In this document: positions 9,610 through 17,058 of the stretch, piece by piece
How the letters are laid out: every line of letters begins with the position of its first letter
How positions within the stretch are numbered: position 1 is the first letter of the stretch
DNA from: Massilia timonae CCUG 45783
GTDB taxonomy: Bacteria > Pseudomonadota > Gammaproteobacteria > Burkholderiales > Burkholderiaceae_D
Assembly: GCF_000315425.1 (NCBI RefSeq)
Contig: NZ_JH992924.1
Span: forward strand, 487,740 to 551,739
Length of the DNA stretch: 64,000 nucleotides
Reading direction: 5' to 3'
Program-made: the position numbers and the translations under genes
Notes under the pieces: model-generated
Seen by the model: the letters and a program-made list of their open reading frames with translations, nothing else
Told to the model about the DNA's origin: nothing
Databases searched by the model: none

Positions 9610-9641
9610 AGCCAGGCCAGGGCGCAACCGGCGGCGCGCAG

Positions 9642-11060
9642 GTGAAAGGCCTGCGCGCGCGCCTGCAGAATTTCAGCATCGTCTCGCTGCGCGATCTGGT
9701 CGTGGCGTCCGGCCCGACCATCCTGCTGGTCGGCGCGGCGCTGCTGCTGGCCTACTGGTGGGTCGACCCGGCGCCGCCGCGCAGCCTGCGCCTGGCCACC
9801 GGCCAGGAAAACTCCGCCTACGAAACCTTCGGCAAGCAGTATGCCGCGGTGCTCGCGCGCGACGAGATCAAGGTGACGCTGGCGCCGACGCTCGGCTCGC
9901 GCGACAACCTGCAGCGCCTGCTGGCGGGCGAGGCCGACGTCGCCTTCGTGCAGAGCGGCTCGACCGACGGCGACACGATGAACGCCGATGCCGAGGGCAG
10001 CGCCGAGCGCCGCGACCTGGTGTCGCTGGGCAGCCTGTTCACCGAGCCGGTGTGGCTGTTCCTGCGCGCGGAAGCCAATATCACGAAGCTGACCGACCTG
10101 CGCGGCAAGCGCATCAACCTGGGGCCGGAGGGCACCGGCGTGCCGCGCCTGCTGCGCCAGGTGCTCGACGCCAACGGCATCGCGCCGCAAGACCTGCGCA
10201 TCGGCGACCTGGCCGATACGCCAGCCACGGTGGAGCTGCTGGCCGGCCGCATCGACGGCCTGGTGTTTTCCTCGGCGCCGGAAGCGCCGCTGATCCAGAT
10301 GCTGCTGCAGACGCCCGGCATCAAGCTGTTCGACTTCGCCCAGGCCGAGGCGTATACGCGGCGCCTGCCGTTCCTGACCCATGTGGTGCTGCCGCGCGGG
10401 ATCGTCGACCTGGGCCGCAACATCCCGGCCCAGGATTACCACCTGATCGCGCCGACCGCGACCCTGGTGGCGCGCGAGGAAATCCATCCGGCCCTGGTGG
10501 GCCTGCTGGTCAAGGCCGCCACCGAGATCCACGGCGGGGCCGGCTGGTTCCAGCAGCAGGGCCAGTTCCCGTCGCCGAAGTACACCGAGATCCCGGTGGC
10601 GGCGGAAGCCGCGCGCTACTACCGCGACGGTCCGCCCTTCATGCAGCGCTACCTGAGCTTCTGGCTGGCCAACCTGGCCGAACGCCTGTGGGTGGTGGTG
10701 GTGGCGCTGACCGCCTTGTTGATCCCGCTGTCGAAGATCGTGCCGCCGATCTACGTGTGGCGCGTGCGCTCGCGCGTCTATCGCTGGTACGGCGAACTGC
10801 GCGCGATCGAGCAGGCGTTCGAGGACAGCGGCGCGGCGCCGGACGACAAGGTGCGCAACGATTTGCAACGGCGCCTGGACAGCCTCGAAGACCGCGTCAA
10901 CCACATCTCGGTGCCGCTGGCCTATGCGGACGAGCTGTACCGGCTGCGCAGCCATATCCACCTGGTGCGCGAGCGCGTGCGCGGCTGGCAGCAGGAGGGC
11001 ACGGCCAGCGACGCGAGCCACGATGCGACGCCGGGCCATCCGGTGCGCGGCAGCGCCTGA
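9642..11060 (+). CDS. TAXI-family TRAP transporter solute-binding-like protein, membrane anchored
   Basis: The protein of about 472 residues has an N-terminal membrane segment (about 20-42), then a periplasmic TAXI-type binding domain beginning SLRLATGQENSAYETFG, with typical GSRDNLQRLLAGEADVAFVQ. A second membrane segment follows near residue 350 (LWVVVVALTALLIPLSKIVPP), then a cytoplasmic coiled-coil-like tail. No TRAP permease gene is adjacent, so it may be a sensor or orphan binding protein. The start is uncertain: GTG at 9642 gives the shortest sensible protein. GTG 9597 and TTG 9606 overlap the end of the previous gene. Either way the two genes are nearly contiguous and probably one operon. 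Confidence 0.78.
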   Translation: MKGLRARLQNFSIVSLRDLVVASGPTILLVGAALLLAYWWVDPAPPRSLRLATGQENSAYETFGKQYAAVLARDEIKVTLAPTLGSRDNLQRLLAGEADVAFVQSGSTDGDTMNADAEGSAERRDLVSLGSLFTEPVWLFLRAEANITKLTDLRGKRINLGPEGTGVPRLLRQVLDANGIAPQDLRIGDLADTPATVELLAGRIDGLVFSSAPEAPLIQMLLQTPGIKLFDFAQAEAYTRRLPFLTHVVLPRGIVDLGRNIPAQDYHLIAPTATLVAREEIHPALVGLLVKAATEIHGGAGWFQQQGQFPSPKYTEIPVAAEAARYYRDGPPFMQRYLSFWLANLAERLWVVVVALTALLIPLSKIVPPIYVWRVRSRVYRWYGELRAIEQAFEDSGAAPDDKVRNDLQRRLDSLEDRVNHISVPLAYADELYRLRSHIHLVRERVRGWQQEGTASDASHDATPGHPVRGSA

Positions 11061-11085
11061 TTTTTCCTTTTTCGATTGCGATCCC

Positions 11086-11355
11086 ATGTGCGACTCCGCC
11101 CAACCCGCGATCGACCGCCTGGACCGCCTGCGCAAGCCGCTGGTGGCGCGCCAGGCCGAGATCGACAATACGGGCACCAGCACCACCAACATGGCGCGCG
11201 CGCTGGCCTCGCACGCGGAGCGCACGATCGACCTGGGCGACGCGATCCTGGACGAGATGACGGCGCGCGCCGGGGCCGGCGCGACGGTGGCCGCCGAGGA
11301 TGCCGGGCTGCATGCGCGGCTGGCCCATATCGCCTGCTATCGAAAAGGTGCCTAA
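11086..11355 (+). CDS. Unknown small protein whose 3' end runs into the IS607 element
   Basis: An 89-residue reading frame begins with ATG 11086, 25 bp after the TAXI gene. I do not recognise it. It is polar and mostly helical in appearance, with no membrane segment or signal peptide. Its last codons (YRKGA and stop) overlap the final 4 bases of tnpB on the opposite strand. The end of the IS607 element should therefore lie at or just inside its C-terminus, and the natural protein may have been longer. It could be the truncated N-terminal part of an interrupted gene. Confidence 0.5.
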   Translation: MCDSAQPAIDRLDRLRKPLVARQAEIDNTGTSTTNMARALASHAERTIDLGDAILDEMTARAGAGATVAAEDAGLHARLAHIACYRKGA

Positions 11356-11470
11356 ACGTGCGCACCGTTCTCTTCCTGCCCCGAGCCGTCCTGTTGACCG
11401 TGCTCGTACCTGACAGGCGTGACTTTCCCGCCTGCCGCTGGAACCGCTCCAGCGGCAGTGCCATACGTTG
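11347..11470 (-). ncRNA. Putative omega-RNA (reRNA) of the TnpB element
   Basis: TnpB nucleases use a guide RNA whose scaffold overlaps the 3' end of tnpB and the element's right end, with the guide taken from flanking DNA. At that position lies an unusually strong hairpin: a perfect 11-bp stem (11432-11442 with 11448-11458) and 5-base loop, within the last 100 bases of the tnpB frame. The predicted guide would be minus-strand sequence just below about 11347. Boundaries are estimated from family knowledge, not measured. Confidence 0.4.
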
Positions 11471-12695
11471 CCGCATGACTCGCCTCGGGTAGCGCCGTTC
11501 TCGCCACGAGGGCGCCGGTGGCGAGCCGTTGCAGATTGACCGCGGCGTTCACATCACGGTCGTGACGCGCGCCGCAGGCGCAAATCCAATTGCGCTCACC
11601 GAGTTTCAACCCGGTGTAATGCGCGCCGCATGTCGAACACAGTTTGCTGGACGGATACCAGCGATCCGCCAGCACCAATAACGTGTCGTAACGTTGCGCC
11701 TTGTACTGGAGCTGACGCCGGATCTCGTAAAATCCAACGTCGGCGATCGCACGCGCCAGCCGATGGTTGGCCAGCATGCCGCTCACGTTCAGGTCCTCGA
11801 TCGCTATCGCTTGGTTTTCGCGGCACAGTCGAGTCGTGAGCTTATGGATGAAATCGGTGCGTACGTGCGTGATGTGCGCATGCAGGCGCGCCAGCGCATG
11901 CGCATCCTTTTGTCGGTTGCGCGACACCGGCAAACGTACCCCTTTCGGGATCGCGCCCGTGATCCCGGCACCGGCCTTCGCTGCTTTCAGCTTGCGTGCA
12001 TGGCGCCGCGAGCGGATGCGCAGGCGCCGCTGGCTTGCACGTAGCGGCCGTGGGGCCGCGATCTTCTCGCCGCTGGACAGAACGGCCGCGGCGCTCACGC
12101 CAAGATCGACCCCAACCACGCCATCGCCCTGACGCTGCAGACGGGCCAGTTGCTCCGGTAGCTTGACCTGCACGGCCAGATACCAGTGGTCGGCTTCGCG
12201 CGACACGCAGGCGCCCATGATCTTGCCGGGGAGCCGTAGAACCTCGGTCAGCAAAACCTCGCCGATCTTTGGCAGCACGGCGCACTTGCCCTCAAAACGA
12301 ATCTTGTCGTTGGCAATATAAAACGCGTCCCGGCAGCGACCTTTCCGTTTAAACGTCGGTGGATAGGCTTTCTTGCCGGCTTGCCGTTGCTCGACGTAGC
12401 GACGCCAAGCTCGCTGAAGATGCGCGAAAGGCTGTGCATGCGCATCGCGGTGGATTGTTCGCAACCACGGTTTGCCTTCGGCATCGAGCCAGTCCGGGTG
12501 GGCATACTTGATCCCATTGAACTGCTTCTTCAGTTTCATGGCATCCGGCCGCTGGCCCAGCGCGGTTTGCCGCTGCCACTCGGCCAGCGCCCAGTTCCAG
12601 ACCTTGCGCGCCGTCCCTGCCGCACGTACGAAATAGTCGCGCTGCTCGGATGTGGCTTCAAGCCGGATGCGATGTGACAGCAACATTGCGCACAT
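11352..12695 (-). CDS. tnpB: TnpB, RNA-guided endonuclease of IS607-type element
   Basis: The 447-residue protein is a TnpB of the RuvC/Cas12-ancestor family. The RuvC acidic residues are visible: D197 in GVVGVDLG, E300 in AIAIEDLNV, and D381 in HDRDVNAAVNL. A zinc ribbon with C353, C356, C372 and C374 sits between the last two. The C-terminal tail after residue 390 is low in conserved motifs and overlaps the expected guide-RNA scaffold. All catalytic residues are intact, so it may be active. Its start overlaps the end of tnpA by 38 bp, in a different frame. An alternative start is Met4. Confidence 0.93.
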   Translation of the reverse strand: MCAMLLSHRIRLEATSEQRDYFVRAAGTARKVWNWALAEWQRQTALGQRPDAMKLKKQFNGIKYAHPDWLDAEGKPWLRTIHRDAHAQPFAHLQRAWRRYVEQRQAGKKAYPPTFKRKGRCRDAFYIANDKIRFEGKCAVLPKIGEVLLTEVLRLPGKIMGACVSREADHWYLAVQVKLPEQLARLQRQGDGVVGVDLGVSAAAVLSSGEKIAAPRPLRASQRRLRIRSRRHARKLKAAKAGAGITGAIPKGVRLPVSRNRQKDAHALARLHAHITHVRTDFIHKLTTRLCRENQAIAIEDLNVSGMLANHRLARAIADVGFYEIRRQLQYKAQRYDTLLVLADRWYPSSKLCSTCGAHYTGLKLGERNWICACGARHDRDVNAAVNLQRLATGALVARTALPEASHAATYGTAAGAVPAAGGKVTPVRYEHGQQDGSGQEENGAHV

Positions 12696-13299
12696 CCTTG
12701 TTCAATGCAACATCCAACTGGCGGCGATAGTTGCGCAGCCCATCTAAACGACTTGAAAAGCAATGCACGATGGTCATCATGTCTTGCACCATTTCCTGCT
12801 CGGGGGACAGGCGCTCCTGATTCAGTACGAGAAGCTCGCAGCCATGCACGTGCGCTATGTGTTCGAACCATTCGTACCCGAAGCGCGCCAGGCGATCCCG
12901 ATGCGCCAGCACCAGGGTGCGGACCTCGCCTCGCCCGATCGCGTCGGTCAGCTCCAGCAAGCGCGGGCGCTTGAAATTGAGCCCGCCGCCGATCTCTTTG
13001 ATGAACTCGACATTTGCCAGTCCACGGGCTGTGCAAAATTCTTCCAGAACCCGGCGCTGATTGCGTAAATCAGGCTTTTGCGCAGCGCTAGACACCCTAC
13101 AGTAAGCGATGATCCGGTATGGCACCGGGCGTGACTGCAAGCCGATCCGCTCAGCAATCTGCGTTTCGCTATAGAGGCGCAGGCCGGTTGGGCTGCGCGC
13201 TAATGGAGAGAACGTGCCACAGCGATCCCAGCGTTGCAACGTCTTGGGTGTCACGCCAAGCCGGCGCGCTGCCGCGCCGGTCTTCAGCATCATTTCCAT
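12658..13299 (-). CDS. tnpA: IS607-family serine recombinase TnpA
   Basis: The 213-residue transposase combines an N-terminal MerR-like helix-turn-helix (TGAAARRLGVTPKTLQRWD, residues 7-25) with a serine-resolvase domain. The probable nucleophile is S70 in AYCRVSS, followed by PDLRNQ and the arginine-rich HRDRLARFGYEW segment. This small-resolvase layout with DNA binding at the N-terminus is characteristic of IS607. The C-terminal end overlaps tnpB. No frameshift is seen. The gene probably starts at 13299 (MEMMLKTG). Confidence 0.93.
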   Translation of the reverse strand: MEMMLKTGAAARRLGVTPKTLQRWDRCGTFSPLARSPTGLRLYSETQIAERIGLQSRPVPYRIIAYCRVSSAAQKPDLRNQRRVLEEFCTARGLANVEFIKEIGGGLNFKRPRLLELTDAIGRGEVRTLVLAHRDRLARFGYEWFEHIAHVHGCELLVLNQERLSPEQEMVQDMMTIVHCFSSRLDGLRNYRRQLDVALNKDVRNVAVTSHPA

Positions 13300-13328
13300 G
13301 GTGTTCTCGCATGTACGCTTACGTAGAT

Positions 13329-13413
13329 TCAGACACCATTATTGTGACTAGAGTTCCGCTCCGTCACGCCGCAGATCCAGGAGTGGAACTCCAGCTCCAT
13401 CACCGGTGTCTGA
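13329..13413. repeat. Nested imperfect palindrome between IS607 and GGDEF remnant
   Basis: The outer arms are perfect 9-mers, TCAGACACC (13329-13337) and GGTGTCTGA (13405-13413). Inside them lie 12-bp arms, GAGTTCCGCTCC (13351-13362) and GGAGTGGAACTC (13380-13391), matching at 11 of 12 positions. It could be a REP/MITE-like element or the terminal region of the IS607 element. The GGDEF-like sequence begins immediately after the right outer arm. Confidence 0.6.
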
Positions 13414-13548
13414 TGCGCCGTCGACGACGGGCCCGCCCTGGCATGGGGCCAAGCGGCCGACGCGCTGCTGTACCAGGCCAAGGCGCAAGGCCGCGACCGC
13501 GTGGTCGCGTGCGAGTTGCGGCAGCCGGCCAGGAACTTGTCGGCATAG
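13414..13548 (+). pseudogene. C-terminal remnant of a GGDEF (diguanylate cyclase) gene
   Basis: In the frame ending at TAG 13546-13548 the translation contains ADALLYQAKAQGRDRVVA. This is the typical last helix and strand of a GGDEF domain (consensus ADxALYxAKxxGRNRV). The frame is closed upstream by TGA at 13411, inside the palindrome, and no GGDEF motif or start is present. About 40 codons remain, so it is a dead fragment. The rest of the gene was probably lost when the mobile element and palindrome arrived. Confidence 0.6.
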
Positions 13549-13606
13549 CCACGCCCGGGGCAAACGGATTACACTGGCGGCCCCGTGTACCGTCCCGAAG
13601 GAAGCC

Positions 13607-15556
13607 ATGATCCGCCGTTCGTTCTCCGCCCTCGTCCTGGGTTGCCTGCTGGCCTGGCCGGCCGCCTCGCCCGTTCTTGCGGCCGGCATGGACGCCGCGC
13701 CGTCCGCGAGGGAGCGACCGGCGCGCGAAGCCTATACCAAGTATGAGTACCGGATACCGATGCGCGACGGCGTGCGCCTGTTCACGGCCGTGTACGTGCC
13801 GAAGGACGCTTCGCGCTCCTATCCCTTCCTGATGCAGCGCACGCCCTACAGCGCCGGCGTGCGCGCCGAAGGAGCGTTGCGCTACGGCGTGGACTGGATG
13901 CCGGAAACGCTCGGCCCCTCGCGCGAGTTCGAAGAGGCCGGCTACATCTTCGTGGTCCAGGACGTGCGCGGCCGCCACATGTCCGAGGGCGTGTGGCAGG
14001 AGATGACGCCGCACGGCAAGACGCAGCGCGCGAAAGGCGAGGGCGTCGAAGCCGAGGACATGCACGACACCGTCGCCTGGCTGTTGAAGAACGTCCCGAA
14101 CAACAACGGCAAGGTCGGCATCTGGGGCATCAGCTATCCCGGCTTCTACGCCGCCGCCAGCGTGATCGATTCGCATCCGGCGATCAAGGCCGCCTCGCCG
14201 CAGGCGCCGATCGCCGACCTGTACATGGGCGACGATTCCTATCATGGCGGCGCGTTCAAGCTGGCCGCCAACTTCGACTTCTATTCGTCGTTCGTCGCGG
14301 CGCCGAATCCATCGCCCAAGCCGGCGTCGGGCGGCGGCTTCGACTACGACGAGGCCGACGGCTACGATTTCTTCCTCAAGCACCTGACCCTGGGGGCGAT
14401 CGCGGGCACGATGAGCGAGCGCCAGCGCGCGCTGTTCATGCCGAACATCGAGCACGACACCTATGACGAATTCTGGCAGTCGCGCGCCATCGGCCCGCAC
14501 ATGAAGAACGTGAAGGCGGCGATGCTGACCGTGGGCGGCTGGTTCGATGCGGAGGATTTCCAGGGTCCGTTCACGATCCACGACGCGGTCAGGCGCCACA
14601 GTCCGGCCGCGGCGAACAAGCTGGTGGTGGGCCCATGGGTGCATGGCGGCTGGATGCGCGGCATTGGTGCGCGCCTCGGGCACGTGCGCTTCGACGCCAA
14701 TACGAGCGACTACTTCCGGCGCCATATCCAGTTCCCGTTCTTCGAGCAGCACCTGAAAGGCGTCAAGCCGGCCACGGAGCTGGCGCCGTTCACCATGTTC
14801 GAGACCGGCACCAATGTCTGGCGCAATTACGACGCCTGGCCGCCGAAGCCGGCCCGGGCGCGCACCCTGTATTTCAACGCCAACGGCAGCCTGACCTGGC
14901 AGCAGCCGGTCGCCGGCGGCGCCGGCTACGATGAATACGTGGCCGATCCGAAGCGCCCGGTGCCCTACATCGGCTATCCGGCGCAGGGCGTGCCGCGTGA
15001 ATACATGGTGTCCGACCAGCGCTTCGCCGCGACCCGTCCCGACGTGCTGGTGTACCAGAGCGAGGTGCTGGAACAAGACGTCACGGTGGCCGGCTCCGTC
15101 GTCCCGAAGCTGTTCGTCTCGACCACCGGCACGGACGCCGACTGGGTGGTCAAGCTGATCGACGTCTACCCGAGCGACTATCCGACGCCCCCTTCGCCGC
15201 GCGCGGGCAACGACGTCGCACCGCCGGCCATGAAGCTGGGCGGCTACCAGCAGCTGGTGCGCGGCAATCCGCTGCGCGGCAAGTTCCGCAACAGCTATGA
15301 GAAGCCGCAGCCCTTCGTGCCCGGCGAGGTGACAGCGATCGACTACGAGCTGGGGCAGGTGAACCACACCTTCCGCCGCGGCCATCGCATCATGGTGCAG
15401 GTGCAGAGTTCGTGGTTTCCGCTGATCGACCTGAATCCGCAGAGCTTCATGCGCATTCCCGACGCCAGGCCGGAGGATTTCAGGAAAGCGAGCCAGCGTG
15501 TGTATCGCACGCCGGGCAGCGCCTCTGGCCTCCAGCTGATGGTGATGCCTAACTGA
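13607..15556 (+). CDS. CocE/NonD-family alpha/beta hydrolase, secreted
   Basis: The 649-residue protein belongs to the S15 / X-Pro dipeptidyl-peptidase and cocaine-esterase group of serine acyl hydrolases. It has a signal peptide (cleavage near VLA-AG, residue 26), an N-terminal beta domain beginning YRIPMRDGVRLFTAVYVP, and the nucleophile S176 in GISYPG. It ends in the jelly-roll-like X-Pro C-terminal domain (LGQVNHTFRRGHRIMVQVQSS). Probable substrates are esters or amides, including beta-lactam or peptide derivatives. Start ATG 13607 follows GAAGGAAG. The longer upstream frame overlaps the GGDEF remnant and was rejected. Its 3' end overlaps the convergent gene at 15549 by 8 bp. Confidence 0.88.
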   Translation: MIRRSFSALVLGCLLAWPAASPVLAAGMDAAPSARERPAREAYTKYEYRIPMRDGVRLFTAVYVPKDASRSYPFLMQRTPYSAGVRAEGALRYGVDWMPETLGPSREFEEAGYIFVVQDVRGRHMSEGVWQEMTPHGKTQRAKGEGVEAEDMHDTVAWLLKNVPNNNGKVGIWGISYPGFYAAASVIDSHPAIKAASPQAPIADLYMGDDSYHGGAFKLAANFDFYSSFVAAPNPSPKPASGGGFDYDEADGYDFFLKHLTLGAIAGTMSERQRALFMPNIEHDTYDEFWQSRAIGPHMKNVKAAMLTVGGWFDAEDFQGPFTIHDAVRRHSPAAANKLVVGPWVHGGWMRGIGARLGHVRFDANTSDYFRRHIQFPFFEQHLKGVKPATELAPFTMFETGTNVWRNYDAWPPKPARARTLYFNANGSLTWQQPVAGGAGYDEYVADPKRPVPYIGYPAQGVPREYMVSDQRFAATRPDVLVYQSEVLEQDVTVAGSVVPKLFVSTTGTDADWVVKLIDVYPSDYPTPPSPRAGNDVAPPAMKLGGYQQLVRGNPLRGKFRNSYEKPQPFVPGEVTAIDYELGQVNHTFRRGHRIMVQVQSSWFPLIDLNPQSFMRIPDARPEDFRKASQRVYRTPGSASGLQLMVMPN

Positions 15557-16289
15557 ACCGTTCGTTGCGACGGCGCGGCACGCCGCGCTCGTACCACGCC
15601 GGCGCGCCGGGAACGAGCGATGCGCGCACTTCGCGGCGCAGGGTGGTGGCGGGAATCGCGTCGGCCGCCAGCTGGCGCAGGCGTCGCACGTCGGCCTGCC
15701 GGCCGCGCGCCGCCAGCACGTCCAGGATGGCGTTCACGTCCTGCACATAGTTGTGGACCTCGGCCGGGATGCTGGGCGCGGCGGTGAAACGCTTGCGGCG
15801 CTCGCGGAAGGCGTCCATCAGGTAGTCGGCATGCTGGCGGATGTTCTCTTCGGGATTCGGCATCAGGCGTTCGGCCAGCTCGGCGTCGCCGGCGGCGATC
15901 ACCTGCGGCAGCACGACCCGGATGCAGGAAGCGGCCAGCGCCGGCGCCACCTTTTCCAATTGCAGGAACAAGTCGCGCGTGCGCACCGGCTGGTCGCGCG
16001 CATGGTCGATCGAGAGGACGTCGAGCAGCTGGTCGCGGGCGCCCTGGCCGTTCAGCAGGGCAGTGGTATTGCGCTCGCGCACCGCTTCGAGCGCTGCGGC
16101 CGCGGGCGGATGGGCCTCGGCCAGCACCGCCCAGTCGGCCAGCGCGTAGGAGCGCCGCACGCCATACAACGAGGGATCCTGTTCCAGGGCGTGCTCGTGG
16201 AACCAGGCCAGCTCTTGCAGCGCCGCGTCATACTGCCCCTGGTCGGCCAGCTCGCGCGCCCTGACCAGGCGTTCCATGGCGTCGCTCAT
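15549..16289 (-). CDS. Conserved hypothetical protein coupled to rhodanese
   Basis: This 246-residue soluble protein is mainly helical. Its beginning (residues 1-60) is tetratricopeptide-like: RARELADQGQYDAALQELAWF and a following helix. I do not recognise a catalytic motif. Its ATG at 16289 overlaps the TGA of the upstream rhodanese gene (ATGA), so the two are almost certainly co-translated. The tail is Arg-rich (PRRRNERFS). A scaffold or regulatory function would fit helical repeats but is a guess. Confidence 0.72.
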   Translation of the reverse strand: MSDAMERLVRARELADQGQYDAALQELAWFHEHALEQDPSLYGVRRSYALADWAVLAEAHPPAAAALEAVRERNTTALLNGQGARDQLLDVLSIDHARDQPVRTRDLFLQLEKVAPALAASCIRVVLPQVIAAGDAELAERLMPNPEENIRQHADYLMDAFRERRKRFTAAPSIPAEVHNYVQDVNAILDVLAARGRQADVRRLRQLAADAIPATTLRREVRASLVPGAPAWYERGVPRRRNERFS

Positions 16290-16741
16290 GCGCCCACCCA
16301 CGGCAATCCCGCCTTGCACCAGCCGCCGACCGTCTTGCGATGGCCTTCGCCATCCTTGTCGCCCTCGAAGCCTTCGAGGATGTCGAAGGAGTTGGCGTAA
16401 CCGAGTTCGGTCGCGACGCGGGCGCTGTGGCGCGAGCGCACGCCCGAGCGGCACAGGAACAGCAGGGTGTCGTCCTTGCTCGCGACTTTTTCGAGCTGGG
16501 CGCCGAAATCCGGGTTCGGCACGCCGCCCGGGTAGGTGGCCCATTGCACTGCCGCGTGCTGGGCGTCGGGGATGGCGACCCGGCCCACCCAGTCGCGTTC
16601 GGCATTGGTGCGCACATCCACCAGCTTGACCTTCGGGCTGCTCTTGAGCAGCTCGAACGCCTCCTGGGGCGTCACCGCACCGGCATAGGGCTGCCCTGCG
16701 CCGCGCTGGCGCGCTGCTTCGAGAATGTTTTCTTTAGTCAT
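16286..16741 (-). CDS. Rhodanese-like domain protein
   Basis: This single-domain rhodanese of 151 residues probably carries sulfane sulfur on C97 in the loop CRSGVRSR. Residues VKLVDVRTNAERDWVG (38-53) form the usual first half of the domain, with a substrate-side aspartate and arginine. The start at 16741 (MTKENILEAA) was chosen because the longer frame to 16786 adds residues without family similarity. It is the first gene of a two-gene minus-strand operon with the gene at 15549, overlapping by 4 bp. It is divergent from glnA; the 317 bp between them hold the NtrC-like sites. Confidence 0.9.
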   Translation of the reverse strand: MTKENILEAARQRGAGQPYAGAVTPQEAFELLKSSPKVKLVDVRTNAERDWVGRVAIPDAQHAAVQWATYPGGVPNPDFGAQLEKVASKDDTLLFLCRSGVRSRHSARVATELGYANSFDILEGFEGDKDGEGHRKTVGGWCKAGLPWVGA

Positions 16742-16775
16742 AATGTCCGTTCCGTTTTTGGGCATTCGCTCGCGC

Positions 16776-16846
16776 TGCACCACCATGGATCAGTGTATCC
16801 TGCTCTGAAATGGTGCGTCTGGCTACGATCGCACTCCATTGGTGCA
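16776..16846 (+). promoter_or_regulatory. NtrC (NR-I) enhancer sites upstream of glnA
   Basis: Two 17-bp sequences match the GCAC-N7-GTGC NtrC pattern. CGCACTCCATTGGTGCA (16830-16846) is a full match in both half-sites. TGCTCTGAAATGGTGCG (16801-16817) has one left half-site mismatch. Their starts are 29 bp apart, near three helical turns. A weaker match occurs at 16776-16792. They lie about 135-180 bp upstream of the sigma-54-like promoter, a normal enhancer distance. Confidence 0.75.
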
Positions 16847-16932
16847 TTCGGCCTGTACTGTAAATCTTTCGACAAGCTTGCCGATCGACGCGATTTTATG
16901 GGTAAACTGGCCCGTCCCCCAAGAACGATTTG

Positions 16933-16948
16933 TGCATGCCCTCATGCA
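16933..16948. promoter_or_regulatory. Palindrome between the NtrC sites and the glnA promoter
   Basis: TGCATG-CCCT-CATGCA is a perfect 6-bp-arm palindrome about 30 bp upstream of the -24 element. It may be a further weak NtrC site or a site for another regulator. Its function is unknown. Confidence 0.35.
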
Positions 16949-16978
16949 AATGAGATGGCGCGTGGGGTGTCACCAAGT

Positions 16979-16994
16979 TGGCATGCTTCGTGCT
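16979..16994 (+). promoter_or_regulatory. Sigma-54 promoter of glnA
   Basis: TGGCATGCTTCGTGCT matches the sigma-54 pattern TGGCAYR-N4-TTGCW at all but one specified position. The GG (16980-16981) and GC (16992-16993) are separated by the required 10 bp. It lies 65 bp before the glnA ATG and downstream of NtrC-like sites. Confidence 0.72.
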
Positions 16995-17058
16995 TCAACA
17001 TGATGCAAGTTGTCGGTTCTCATGACTCGACTTCCTTTTTTCAATTAGGAGATTCCGA

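Larger units (their letters stand above)
11347..13328 (-). mobile_element. IS607-family insertion element (tnpA serine recombinase + tnpB)
   Basis: The element carries a MerR-like/serine recombinase tnpA and an overlapping tnpB on the minus strand, the defining gene pair of IS607. This family inserts without long target duplications at a short core dinucleotide, so the ends cannot be fixed by repeats. I place the right end near 11347, where tnpB stops, and the left end somewhere between 13300 and 13413. The flank on the tnpA side carries a nested palindrome and a GGDEF remnant. Confidence 0.75.

Noticed and set aside
5968..9627. 1219-codon open frame antisense to the GT51 gene
   Set aside because: It is high-GC antisense shadow: Arg/His/Gln-rich composition, no domain, exactly opposite a gene with recognisable motifs.
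11352..12695. Cas12-type CRISPR effector
   Set aside because: Size, zinc ribbon and IS607 partner identify TnpB. No CRISPR array, cas1 or cas2 is nearby.
12385..13068. Plus-strand frames within the IS607 element
   Set aside because: They are shadows of tnpA and tnpB on the minus strand and have no motifs.
13406..13606. N-terminal extension of the CocE hydrolase
   Set aside because: The extension is Arg/Ser-rich and overlaps the GGDEF remnant in another frame. The ATG at 13607 has a ribosome-binding site and signal peptide.
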